A program made the translations under genes and the position numbers. The notes beneath the pieces are model-generated. The model worked only from the letters and a program-made list of their open reading frames with translations. It ran no database searches and had not been told where the DNA came from. A stretch of DNA of 13,701 nt from CAZJUO01 sp964549245 (GTDB lineage Bacteria > Patescibacteriota > Patescibacteriia > UBA10025 > JAHIVO01), in NCBI GenBank assembly GCA_964549245.1, contig CAZJUO010000030.1, positions 1 to 13,701 on the forward strand. The letters are read 5' to 3'. The number at the start of each line of letters is the position of its first letter. Within the stretch, counting starts at the first letter, position 1. Positions 1 to 5,453 of the stretch are shown here, piece by piece.

Positions 1-249
1 GGCCTGGATGAAGTCGACAGGAAAATATTATTAACCATTATCGATAAATTCAAAGGCGGACCAGTTGGCCTAAATACCATTGCCGCGGCGATTTCAGAAG
101 AGCAGACAACATTAGAAGATGTCTATGAGCCCTATCTGATGCAGCTGGGGTTTTTGGCGCGCACGCCGCGGGGCCGCGTGGTGACCGAGCTGGGTTATCA
201 GCACTTAGGCAAAGAAGCGCCGGCCGACTTGCAGCAGCGGCTACTGTAA
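1..249 (+). CDS. ruvB: RuvB, C-terminal fragment
   Basis: This is the 3' end of the Holliday junction branch-migration ATPase; the 5' part lies outside the window. The visible 82 residues run from GLDEVDRKILLTI to the stop at 247-249 and match the C-terminal winged-helix DNA-binding domain of RuvB. Recognisable pieces are KFKGGPVGLNTIAAA, then EDVYEPYLMQLGFL, then the RTPRGR wing. RuvB hexamers drive branch migration together with RuvA. The AAA+ Walker motifs are not in the window. Linkage to queA downstream agrees with the common bacterial ruvAB-queA neighbourhood, here interrupted by the sortase and small-RNA units. The next gene is convergent, with 24 nt between the two stops. Identification is firm from the domain sequence. 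Confidence 0.95.
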   Translation, partial: GLDEVDRKILLTIIDKFKGGPVGLNTIAAAISEEQTTLEDVYEPYLMQLGFLARTPRGRVVTELGYQHLGKEAPADLQQRLL

Positions 250-273
250 GTATTGATATTAGGTACTATTGGG

Positions 274-927
274 TTACTTGTTTTCTTGGGGGCCGTAGGT
301 TGCCTCCTCGTCGAGTTCAGCTATGGCGATATACCGCTTGAGAGCCGTGCCGATAGGCCAGGAAGTTTGCAGGGTCAGAAGTTTTTTTTGGTACTGTTGT
401 TGGTCAAGGACAGAAACGTCGTTTGGGCCGACAATTTTAGTTTCAATAACGCGGTAGACAAATTGGTCTCCTCGGTGGTTGGTAATATAGATGGGAGTAT
501 CCAGGGGGATATCTATTAAGGGCTTCAGCACCTCTTTATAATCACCTGGCTTCCAAAAGTAGTCAGAGGAGTGTCCAAAGATGTACGGATTGCCGTATTC
601 GCCGGGTATGGCCGTATCGGGGTAGTGCACCACGCCTTTGGCCAAGGCGTCTTGATAGACTTCTTCAGTTTTTTCATCAACGTAAATAATGGGAATATCG
701 TTGATATCACGGCCAGGAATACTCAAACGGTCCGGCTCACCCTTGCTTAACGTCTCACGAGGCGGCTGGCTGGTATTTGTGGATTCATTTACGTTGCTAG
801 CTGATTGATTGGCGGATTCTATTGTTGCAGATTGGTTTTGCCAGGATAAAAAAATTGCATAACCGCTTCCCGCTATAATGATAACTGCGATTATGACAAG
901 CAGATTAATTTTTTGTTTTTTCTTCAT
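274..927 (-). CDS. Sortase-like membrane-anchored protein, catalytic Cys replaced by Ser
   Basis: A 217-aa protein: short basic N-terminus (MKKKQK), one membrane anchor (about residues 7-29), a Ser/Thr/Asn-rich linker (30-60), then a sortase fold (about 65-208). The family hallmarks are present: PGEYGNPYIFGH with catalytic His119, the strand TLQTS at 185-189, and Arg198 in LKRYIAIAEL. In sortases the second motif ends TLxTC and Cys is the nucleophile. Here codon 189 (plus-strand 361-363) is TCC, so Ser stands in its place. The frame is otherwise intact. The ATG at 925-927 was chosen because it begins the basic/TM segment and sits about 6 nt after the predicted transcription start; an in-frame extension to 1167 would cross the promoter and the divergent small RNA. 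It has no SD site. It may be inactive, a Ser variant, or carry a base error. No LPxTG-type substrate is visible in the window. Confidence 0.85.
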   Translation of the reverse strand: MKKKQKINLLVIIAVIIIAGSGYAIFLSWQNQSATIESANQSASNVNESTNTSQPPRETLSKGEPDRLSIPGRDINDIPIIYVDEKTEEVYQDALAKGVVHYPDTAIPGEYGNPYIFGHSSDYFWKPGDYKEVLKPLIDIPLDTPIYITNHRGDQFVYRVIETKIVGPNDVSVLDQQQYQKKLLTLQTSWPIGTALKRYIAIAELDEEATYGPQENK

Positions 928-939
928 AAAGATAGGATT

Positions 940-968
940 ATTGTAGCAAGCTCTTACTTTTACCGCAA
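940..968 (-). promoter_or_regulatory. Promoter of the sortase-like gene
   Basis: Read on the minus strand: TTGCGG (963-968), a 17-nt spacer, then TACAAT (940-945). The predicted start near 933 leaves a leader of about 6 nt before the ATG at 927, so the mRNA would be nearly leaderless. This fits the absence of an SD site. The -35 lies 5 bp from the -35 of the divergent small-RNA promoter. Confidence 0.6.
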
Positions 969-973
969 GGATT

Positions 974-1001
974 TTGACATATTGACCATATTCTTTATAA
1001 T
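974..1001 (+). promoter_or_regulatory. Consensus sigma-70-type promoter of the small RNA
   Basis: TTGACA (974-979) and TATAAT (996-1001), both exact consensus, separated by 16 nt. This is the strongest promoter match in the window. No credible ORF follows; the transcript would run into a hairpin terminator at 1124-1154. Confidence 0.8.
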
Positions 1002-1007
1002 AAGGCT

Positions 1008-1154
1008 GCGGAACATATCGCAACCAAACACAGAAAGGAGGCCACGGGAGGATTGTAGTGAGGTGACATACGGTTCGTAAATACGGGCCGGTCAAACATT
1101 TGGTTGAAATGACCAAAGGGCACGAGGCGGCGTTACTAGCCGCCTCATTTTTAT
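1008..1154 (+). ncRNA. Candidate small RNA of about 147 nt, class not recognised
   Basis: The region has its own consensus promoter (974-1001) and a rho-independent terminator (1124-1154) with no convincing ORF between. The only ATG (1109) would encode 16 residues, has no SD site and runs through the terminator. Secondary-structure elements are a hairpin 1089-1114 (GGT...CATTT-GGTTG-AAATG-ACC with a 4-nt bulge) and TACG-GTT-CGTA near 1069-1079. Two purine-rich SD-like stretches, AGGAGG (1036-1041) and GGGAGG (1046-1051), lie in the 5' third without a usable start downstream. I do not recognise it as 6S, SRP RNA, tmRNA or RNase P RNA. The gap between the sortase start (927) and the next gene (1245) is accounted for by this unit. 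Confidence 0.65.
1124..1154 (+). terminator. Rho-independent terminator of the small RNA
   Basis: A perfect 8-bp GC-rich stem, GAGGCGGC (1124-1131) with GCCGCCTC (1139-1146), 7-nt loop GTTACTA, followed by ATTTTTATT. Confidence 0.8.
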
Positions 1155-1232
1155 TGTAGTTGCTCATTAAAAAGAGGGCGCCGATTTATTAAGAAAAATT
1201 TATATAGACTAATATTATGTGCAGCTTTTTGC

Positions 1233-1238
1233 TATACT
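1233..1238 (+). promoter_or_regulatory. -10 element placed for a leaderless transcript
   Basis: TTTTTGCTATACT contains an extended -10 (TGC before TATACT at 1233-1238). The ATG of the next gene starts at 1245, 7 nt downstream, where transcription should begin. No SD site exists. The -35 region is weak (TAATAT-like). Confidence 0.5.
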
Positions 1239-1244
1239 AAACGT

Positions 1245-1499
1245 ATGAGCATCTCACCTGTAATATTTCTCATTATCTACGCAATATGTGTTTTTGTGTT
1301 TTTGGGCTTGGCTATTGTAAATATGTATCATATATTGCGTTTTGGCTTGCTGCGTGCGCCGAGTATTATTATTACTTTTTTGTTTGTTGTTTTGTTTGTG
1401 GGGGTGGTAGTGGCCACTTTTTTACTTTTGCGGGAAATTGATTGGCAGCAGCCATTGCAAATATCATTACCATTTTTAAATACCAATGAAGGATATTAA
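1245..1499 (+). CDS. Small two-helix membrane protein, unrecognised
   Basis: An 84-aa hydrophobic protein with two predicted membrane helices (about residues 5-27 and 40-63) separated by a short polar turn (YHILRFGLLRAPS), and a polar tail (REIDWQQP...NEGY). I do not recognise a family. Its 3' end overlaps the start of the bPH2-domain gene by 14 nt in another frame, so the two are probably translationally coupled and co-transcribed. The start is supported by the -10 box exactly 7 nt upstream. It may be an accessory subunit of the bPH2 membrane protein; that is inference from the overlap only. Confidence 0.75.
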   Translation: MSISPVIFLIIYAICVFVFLGLAIVNMYHILRFGLLRAPSIIITFLFVVLFVGVVVATFLLLREIDWQQPLQISLPFLNTNEGY

Positions 1500-2085
1500 C
1501 GACATCTACTTTCCGGGCAAAGAGCCTGATGAGGTGGTGCAGCTGGCTTTACGGCGCCATAAAGTGGCAATTGGAAAAAAGCTTTCAGTTTTTATAATTC
1601 TGATGCTGGTGCCGGTTATTTTGTTTGTAACTATAGTCAGTCTTACGGATTGGCTGGATGATGCGGGCAGTTTTTTGTATATGTTTTTTATTCTGGTATC
1701 AAGCGTTTTATATTTACTTGCCTTATTGTCCATGTATCATGCCTGGGTTGATTATTATCTGGATATATGGATTATCACCAACGAGCGGGTCATCGCTACG
1801 GAGCAGAAAGGCTTGTTTCACCGGGTTACTTCGGAGTTGCGTTTAAATAGGATCCAGGATGTCAGCAGCGAGGTGCGGGGGCTTTTTCCTACTTTGTTCG
1901 GGTATGGTACGGTGCATGTGCAAACAGCGTCAGAGCAAGAGAAATTTATTTTCCGCGAAGTGCCCAATCCTGATTTGGTAGCCCGGCAGATATTGCAGCT
2001 GCACGAACGCTATGTCGGCTTGGATCAAACGCCGGAACTGGGAGCAGCCACTCACCAGTCTTCTACCGCCGAGGAAGCTAAATAG
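1486..2085 (+). CDS. bPH2 (DUF304)-domain membrane protein
   Basis: A 199-aa protein with a soluble N-terminus (1-31), two membrane helices (about 33-53 and 62-84) and a cytoplasmic bacterial pleckstrin-homology-like domain (about 91-175). The diagnostic stretch is DIWIITNERVI followed by GLFHRVTSELRL, NRIQDVSSEVRG and LFGYGTVHVQTA, typical of bPH2/YdbT-like proteins. The molecular role of this family is poorly known; members are membrane-associated. It sits between an overlapping small membrane protein and queA (8-nt gap), in one operon. The ATG at 1486 is inside the preceding gene and lacks an SD site, consistent with translational coupling. Family assignment is confident; function is not. 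Confidence 0.88.
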   Translation: MKDINDIYFPGKEPDEVVQLALRRHKVAIGKKLSVFIILMLVPVILFVTIVSLTDWLDDAGSFLYMFFILVSSVLYLLALLSMYHAWVDYYLDIWIITNERVIATEQKGLFHRVTSELRLNRIQDVSSEVRGLFPTLFGYGTVHVQTASEQEKFIFREVPNPDLVARQILQLHERYVGLDQTPELGAATHQSSTAEEAK

Positions 2086-2093
2086 CCAGCAGC

Positions 2094-3161
2094 ATGAAGC
2101 TATCATTATTTGATTATACCCTGCCTCGTGAATTGATTGCCCAGAAGCCGGCCTCCCCCCGCCACAGCTCACGTTTATTGGCTGTTAACCGAACGACCGG
2201 AAAAATAAAACATGATTACAGTAAAAATCTTGGGCAGTATTTGCGGCGGGGGGATGTTTTGGTTTTTAATAACACCAAGGTGTTTCCTGCCCGTCTGATC
2301 GGGAAAAAACCGACCGGCGGAGTTTTGGAAGTGTTTTTATTACGGCCGATAAAAGGGCGCACTTGGGAAGTCTTAATCGGCGGCAAAGTCCGCCGGGTGG
2401 GACAGGAAATACGATTTTTAAAAAAACTGGATTGCCTAGTAACTAAAAAACTGCCAGGTGGCCGCTGGCAGGTAAAGTTCAATCAAGCGCCGGCCGGCGT
2501 TATGCGCCTGGCGAAGCAGATTGGCCATACCCCTACCCCGCCGTATATTAAGAGCCGGGCAACCAGGCGCCAATACCAAACTACTTATGCTAAGCGTCTC
2601 GGATCAGTAGCCGCGCCCACGGCCGGTTTTCATTTCAGCCGGGTATTATTACAGAGACTGTGCAAGCAAGGGATACAACTGGAATATATTACCCTCCACG
2701 TTGGTTTTGGCACGTTCCAGCCGGTTACGGTTACCAACGTGAAAAAACATCACATGCATAGCGAATACGCCGAGGCTAATGCCCAAACCATCAATCGGTT
2801 ATGGCAGGCGAAAAAGCAAGGCCGGCGGATCATTGCCGTGGGTACCACGTCGGTAAGGACTTTGGAAACGGCATGTGCCGGCACCAAAGGCAAACAACCA
2901 GCTAAGCCCCAGCAAGCATTCAAAGGCTGGATTGATACATTTATTTATCCTGGGTACCAATTTCAGTTTGTTGATGCCATGATAACGAATTTTCATTTAC
3001 CAAAATCAACCCTGCTTATGCTAGTAGCCGCTTTTTTACAGCCAGCCAGATCCGATGTGCCGTTAACGTACGGCATTAAGAAATTGAAGAAAATATACCA
3101 ACAAGCTATTAACAAAAAATACCGGTTTTATAGTTTTGGCGACGCTATGCTGATTGAATAA
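2094..3161 (+). CDS. queA: S-adenosylmethionine:tRNA ribosyltransferase-isomerase
   Basis: A full-length 355-aa QueA. It transfers and isomerises the ribosyl group of S-adenosylmethionine onto 7-aminomethyl-7-deazaguanine in tRNA, giving epoxyqueuosine at the wobble position of GUN anticodons. Family motifs in order: VFNNTKVFPARL (57-68), GHTPTPPYI (144-152), LGSVAAPTAGFHF (169-181), LHVGFGTFQPV (201-211), HSEYAE (222-227), GTTSVRTLE (250-258), TNFHLPKSTLLMLVAAF (298-314) and YRFYSFGDAML (343-353). Length is normal for the family. It is the last gene of the 1245-3161 operon and starts 8 nt after the bPH2 gene without an SD site. Partner genes such as tgt are not in the window. Confidence 0.97.
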   Translation: MKLSLFDYTLPRELIAQKPASPRHSSRLLAVNRTTGKIKHDYSKNLGQYLRRGDVLVFNNTKVFPARLIGKKPTGGVLEVFLLRPIKGRTWEVLIGGKVRRVGQEIRFLKKLDCLVTKKLPGGRWQVKFNQAPAGVMRLAKQIGHTPTPPYIKSRATRRQYQTTYAKRLGSVAAPTAGFHFSRVLLQRLCKQGIQLEYITLHVGFGTFQPVTVTNVKKHHMHSEYAEANAQTINRLWQAKKQGRRIIAVGTTSVRTLETACAGTKGKQPAKPQQAFKGWIDTFIYPGYQFQFVDAMITNFHLPKSTLLMLVAAFLQPARSDVPLTYGIKKLKKIYQQAINKKYRFYSFGDAMLIE

Positions 3162-3177
3162 CCTAGCTTTTTTGGGC

Positions 3178-3206
3178 TTGACAAGGGTTAGTTTGTTTGC
3201 TAGTCT
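3178..3206 (+). promoter_or_regulatory. Promoter of the first SD-led small gene
   Basis: TTGACA (3178-3183), 17-nt spacer ending TTTGC, then TAGTCT (3201-3206), giving an extended -10 context TGC-TAGTCT. It lies 17 nt after the queA stop. A leader of about 30 nt carries AAGGAGG before the ATG at 3245. Confidence 0.6.
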
Positions 3207-3244
3207 AGTTAAGAAATAAAACTATACATAAGGAGGACAGTAGC

Positions 3245-3745
3245 ATGCTCTTTAAACAAGCCGGTAAAGAGATAATCGGCATCATGAAAGAATATTTTAC
3301 TAAAAAATATCCTGATCAGCCGTTTAACAAAATCACCGTTGATAAAATTCATGAAATGGATTTTATAGCAAAGGTAGCCGTTAAGGCCATGCAAGCCATA
3401 GGGGTACTCTATGGACGACCTACCCAGATCGAGGAATTTCCTGGTATAACTTACGCTGGGTTAATTGATCATATAACCCGTGAGCTAATTGCCATCATCG
3501 AGCAAGAGGCGTCAAGGAATGATACAGGTTTTTATGAGGGTGCTATCATTATTTTCAGTGTTTTTTTATCATTATATACCGAGGCGCTGTACCATCCGGA
3601 AAAGGATATGACGCGGTTGATTGGCGATGCTGCTTTGCGCATAAAAAACAGCACGGCTGTTAGCGCGGCAACGGGGGCAGATGAATTGCGACGGCGATTA
3701 CGGAAAATGCCGCCAACAAAATTTGGCACAAAATCAATTATGTAA
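3245..3745 (+). CDS. Unrecognised protein, paralogue of the next gene
   Basis: A 166-aa soluble, mostly helical protein without signal peptide or clear membrane segment (the hydrophobic run around 97-110 is short). I recognise no family. The strong SD AAGGAGG (about 3232-3238) fixes the start. Its C-terminus, LRRRLRKMPPTKFG, matches LRKRLKNMPTENFG of the 163-aa product at 3852-4343, and both have a central segment of similar layout (FI..V...A...G.IY..P near residue 40-60; YxGxxxxxFxLSYxxxxE-like helix near 95-115). This points to an old tandem duplication. It has its own promoter and terminator, so it is a monocistronic unit. Confidence 0.75.
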   Translation: MLFKQAGKEIIGIMKEYFTKKYPDQPFNKITVDKIHEMDFIAKVAVKAMQAIGVLYGRPTQIEEFPGITYAGLIDHITRELIAIIEQEASRNDTGFYEGAIIIFSVFLSLYTEALYHPEKDMTRLIGDAALRIKNSTAVSAATGADELRRRLRKMPPTKFGTKSIM

Positions 3746-3760
3746 AAGACCAATAACAAT

Positions 3761-3795
3761 AACGCATGCAGTTTCAATAACGCATGCGTTTTTTT
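3761..3795 (+). terminator. Rho-independent terminator
   Basis: Stem AACGCATGC (3761-3769) with GCATGCGTT (3782-3790), 12-nt loop, T run to 3795. The structure contains a 13-nt direct repeat CAATAACGCATGC (3757-3769 and 3775-3787). Because its GCATGC core is palindromic, the repeat itself creates the hairpin. Confidence 0.8.
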
Positions 3796-3797
3796 AA

Positions 3798-3826
3798 TTG
3801 ACGCACCGTTTATTATTTGCTAAGGT
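3798..3826 (+). promoter_or_regulatory. Promoter of the second paralogue
   Basis: TTGACG (3798-3803), 17-nt spacer ending TTTGC, TAAGGT (3821-3826). Spacing and the TTTGCTA context are the same as in the promoter at 3178-3206, suggesting the promoter was duplicated with the gene. TATTATAA just downstream (3827-3834) is an alternative -10. Confidence 0.5.
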
Positions 3827-3851
3827 ATTATAAATATTAAAGGAGGAACAA

Positions 3852-4343
3852 ATGCACCTTACCATAGCTTATAAAAAGATTTTGTCGTCTCTGGCTGCCA
3901 ACCTTTCTGTTAGCACAGCCGGGATACAAGAACTGTACAGTGTCATAGATGAATCGCCGCGGCAAAAATTTATTACTACGGTTGGTATAGCCGCTCTCGC
4001 CAAAACAGGAGAAATATACGATTATCCAGTTTCTGTTTCTGAAAATCAATCCCTAAATAATTTTTTTGAGCAGTTGGTTGCCGCTCTGGCAGAGATTTGT
4101 CGTTGTACCTACGGCGCTAAGCAGAACCAAAAGCCCACTACGATGACCGATTATGCCGGAGGTGTTATGGCAGTATTTATTTTAAGCTACTCCTCAATAG
4201 TCGAGCAGGCGGTTGATAATTTTCAGAAATGTATGCATGAGCTATCAGTTATTTTAGGCAAAGCAGCACTAAAAAAAGAGTTTATTGAAAAGTTACGAAA
4301 ACGGTTGAAGAATATGCCCACTGAAAATTTTGGGCAAGGGTAA
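3852..4343 (+). CDS. Unrecognised protein, paralogue of the preceding gene
   Basis: A 163-aa soluble, helix-rich protein of unknown family. AAGGAGG (about 3840-3846) precedes the ATG by a normal spacing. It shares the C-terminal signature LRKRLKNMPxxxFG and overall length with the 166-aa product at 3245-3745, but little else is conserved, so the duplication is old. No catalytic motif is visible; three Cys residues (in EICRCTYG and FQKCMHEL) are not arranged like a metal site. No terminator is evident after the stop. The 63 nt before the next gene contain a 14-nt palindrome (TCATTA-AA-TAATGA, 4353-4366). Confidence 0.75.
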   Translation: MHLTIAYKKILSSLAANLSVSTAGIQELYSVIDESPRQKFITTVGIAALAKTGEIYDYPVSVSENQSLNNFFEQLVAALAEICRCTYGAKQNQKPTTMTDYAGGVMAVFILSYSSIVEQAVDNFQKCMHELSVILGKAALKKEFIEKLRKRLKNMPTENFGQG

Positions 4344-4352
4344 ATGTCCACA

Positions 4353-4366
4353 TCATTAAATAATGA
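4353..4366. promoter_or_regulatory. Perfect 14-nt palindrome, possible operator
   Basis: TCATTA-AA-TAATGA in the intergenic region upstream of the gene at 4407. The 2-nt centre is too tight for an RNA hairpin, so a dimeric DNA-binding protein is the more likely reader if it is functional. It is AT-rich and short, so chance is possible. Confidence 0.3.
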
Positions 4367-4406
4367 AATCGATAATAACGGTTGATAATGTATAACAGGA
4401 GGTTAT

Positions 4407-4673
4407 ATGCCAGAAGTGCCAGATTCCATTACCGAAGAATTTATCATTGCTGAAATGATCAGGATGGTTACTGAAGCCGCCGAGGTTCAGAAAAAACTTA
4501 AGTCGCTTGATTTGTTCAAAAATATTGAAGAACTATACGGCGCCCAAGGAGCAGATCGCAAAATGTGTAAAAACGCTCTCAAAGCAACCATGAACCAAGG
4601 AAAGCTGGTCTATACGTATTTTGGCGGCAGTTTTGTGGAGCTACCGCACAAAGAGGGAGCAGCCAACGATTAA
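4407..4673 (+). CDS. Small acidic unrecognised protein
   Basis: An 88-aa soluble protein, acidic in its N-terminal half (MPEVPDSITEEFI, MVTEAAEVQKKL) and predicted mainly helical; not recognised. AGGAGG at 4397-4402 lies 4 nt before the ATG, a short but usable spacing. TATAAC (4391-4396) could be a -10, but then the SD would be outside the mRNA; transcription from GATAAT (4384-4389) has the same problem, so read-through from the preceding gene is likelier. The stop codon (4671-4673) overlaps the stop of the convergent membrane-protein gene, and its terminator hairpin (4681-4706) is embedded in that gene's last codons. Confidence 0.7.
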   Translation: MPEVPDSITEEFIIAEMIRMVTEAAEVQKKLKSLDLFKNIEELYGAQGADRKMCKNALKATMNQGKLVYTYFGGSFVELPHKEGAAND

Positions 4674-5317
4674 GCATTGTAAGCCTCATTTTTATGGGGC
4701 TTTTTTAATAGTACGGTAATTCGTAAGGTGATTACCGCGAGGGCAAAAACCGAGAGCACTAATCGCGGCGGTGGTACGCCATCCAAAGAAGAAAACCAAT
4801 CGCTCCATAGCTGCCATTCTAAAACTATGCCGCGTGCTATCAGCAGCGCGTAGGCTACATATCCCAACCGTAACGTTTGCTTCCAGGTTTTTGGCCCTAG
4901 GGTTTTGATGCCCCACCTATTGGAGACCAGAGCCATGACCGAGAGAATAGCTACTGCCAGCACGCCAAGCAGCACATCCGCAGTGCCGAGGTTAGCAGGC
5001 AGGTTGTGCCAATAACGATTTGGATCAACCAAAATCAGGAGCACGCTATAGGTTAAAGCCAGCCAAAAACCCATCAGACCGATATATTTCCGAAGAGCAA
5101 CTTTTGGGCTTAACTTTTTGAAATAGTGAGCTAATGGCCCCAGCGCAAATGAGGCGCCGATCAAAAAACCGGCTGTACCGGCTACGGCCTGGCTGATAGA
5201 CAGTAGGGAGAATTCACTATTATACCAATACGTATATATCAGTAATATGGCTAATAAGCCGGCTGTTATTATGACAGCCCGTAGCCAGAGTTTATGTTGT
5301 ATGGATAGCGGTGGCAT
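4670..5317 (-). CDS. Six-helix ferric-reductase-like membrane protein lacking core histidines
   Basis: A 215-aa integral membrane protein with six predicted helices (about 12-29, 44-62, 77-98, 110-132, 150-166, 185-205). Size and the stretch ALRKYIGLMGFWLAL followed later by LGPKTWKQTLRLGYVAYALL recall the ferric-reductase-like transmembrane domain (MsrQ/YedZ group), where the corresponding text is typically LRR.LGL..F.YALLH and LG...WK.LHRL.Y......LH. Those bundled-haem histidines are absent here; the only His residues (8, 64, 104, 208) lie at helix ends or in loops. So this is a distant or haem-less member, or only a look-alike. The start codon (5315-5317) overlaps the stop of the duplicated tail of the neighbouring repeat-protein gene (GGAGTAATG). 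It is probably co-transcribed with that gene. Confidence 0.7.
   Translation of the reverse strand: MPPLSIQHKLWLRAVIITAGLLAILLIYTYWYNSEFSLLSISQAVAGTAGFLIGASFALGPLAHYFKKLSPKVALRKYIGLMGFWLALTYSVLLILVDPNRYWHNLPANLGTADVLLGVLAVAILSVMALVSNRWGIKTLGPKTWKQTLRLGYVAYALLIARGIVLEWQLWSDWFSSLDGVPPPRLVLSVFALAVITLRITVLLKKPHKNEAYNA
4681..4706 (+). terminator. Rho-independent terminator inside the convergent gene's 3' end
   Basis: Stem AAGCCTCAT (4681-4689) with ATGGGGCTT (4694-4702, one G-U pair), loop TTTT, then a T run to 4706. It serves the plus-strand gene ending at 4673 but overlaps the codons for the C-terminus (KKPHKNEAYNA) of the minus-strand membrane protein. Confidence 0.8.
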
Positions 5318-5354
5318 TACTCCAGTAAGGTTTTAATTCTGCTGGCTTGGGCAG
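5317..5354. repeat. 38-nt exact direct repeat, copy 1
   Basis: Identical to 5416-5453, offset 99 nt. On the minus strand it would encode the C-terminal AQASRIKTLLE and stop of the repeat protein, but here it is detached from the gene and its stop overlaps the ATG of the membrane-protein gene. Confidence 0.95.
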
Positions 5355-5374
5355 TCCCGTCATGCGACGGGACT
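5353..5374. repeat. Perfect 9-bp hairpin in the duplication scar
   Basis: AGTCCCGTC (5353-5361), loop ATGC, GACGGGACT (5366-5374). There is no T run on either strand, so it is not a classical terminator. It is the main feature of the 61-nt stretch (5355-5415) between the two 38-nt repeats; the rest of that stretch is AT-rich and featureless. Confidence 0.85.
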
Positions 5375-5415
5375 CTGGTACTAAAAATAACTCTATTGTA
5401 ATTTATTGGCATGTT

Positions 5416-5453
5416 TTACTCCAGTAAGGTTTTAATTCTGCTGGCTTGGGCAG
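5416..5453. repeat. 38-nt exact direct repeat, copy 2
   Basis: The genuine 3' end of the repeat-protein gene (minus strand), identical to 5317-5354. Confidence 0.95.

Noticed and set aside
1109..1159. 16-codon ORF inside the small RNA
   Set aside because: No SD site, it passes through the terminator stem, and the stop lies beyond the predicted 3' end.
928..1167. 80-residue N-terminal extension of the sortase-like ORF
   Set aside because: It crosses the sortase's own promoter, the divergent small-RNA promoter and the small-RNA terminator, and lacks protein-like character before MKKKQK.
3757..3787. CRISPR-like spaced repeats
   Set aside because: Only two 13-nt copies 5 nt apart; they form a terminator hairpin and no cas gene is nearby.
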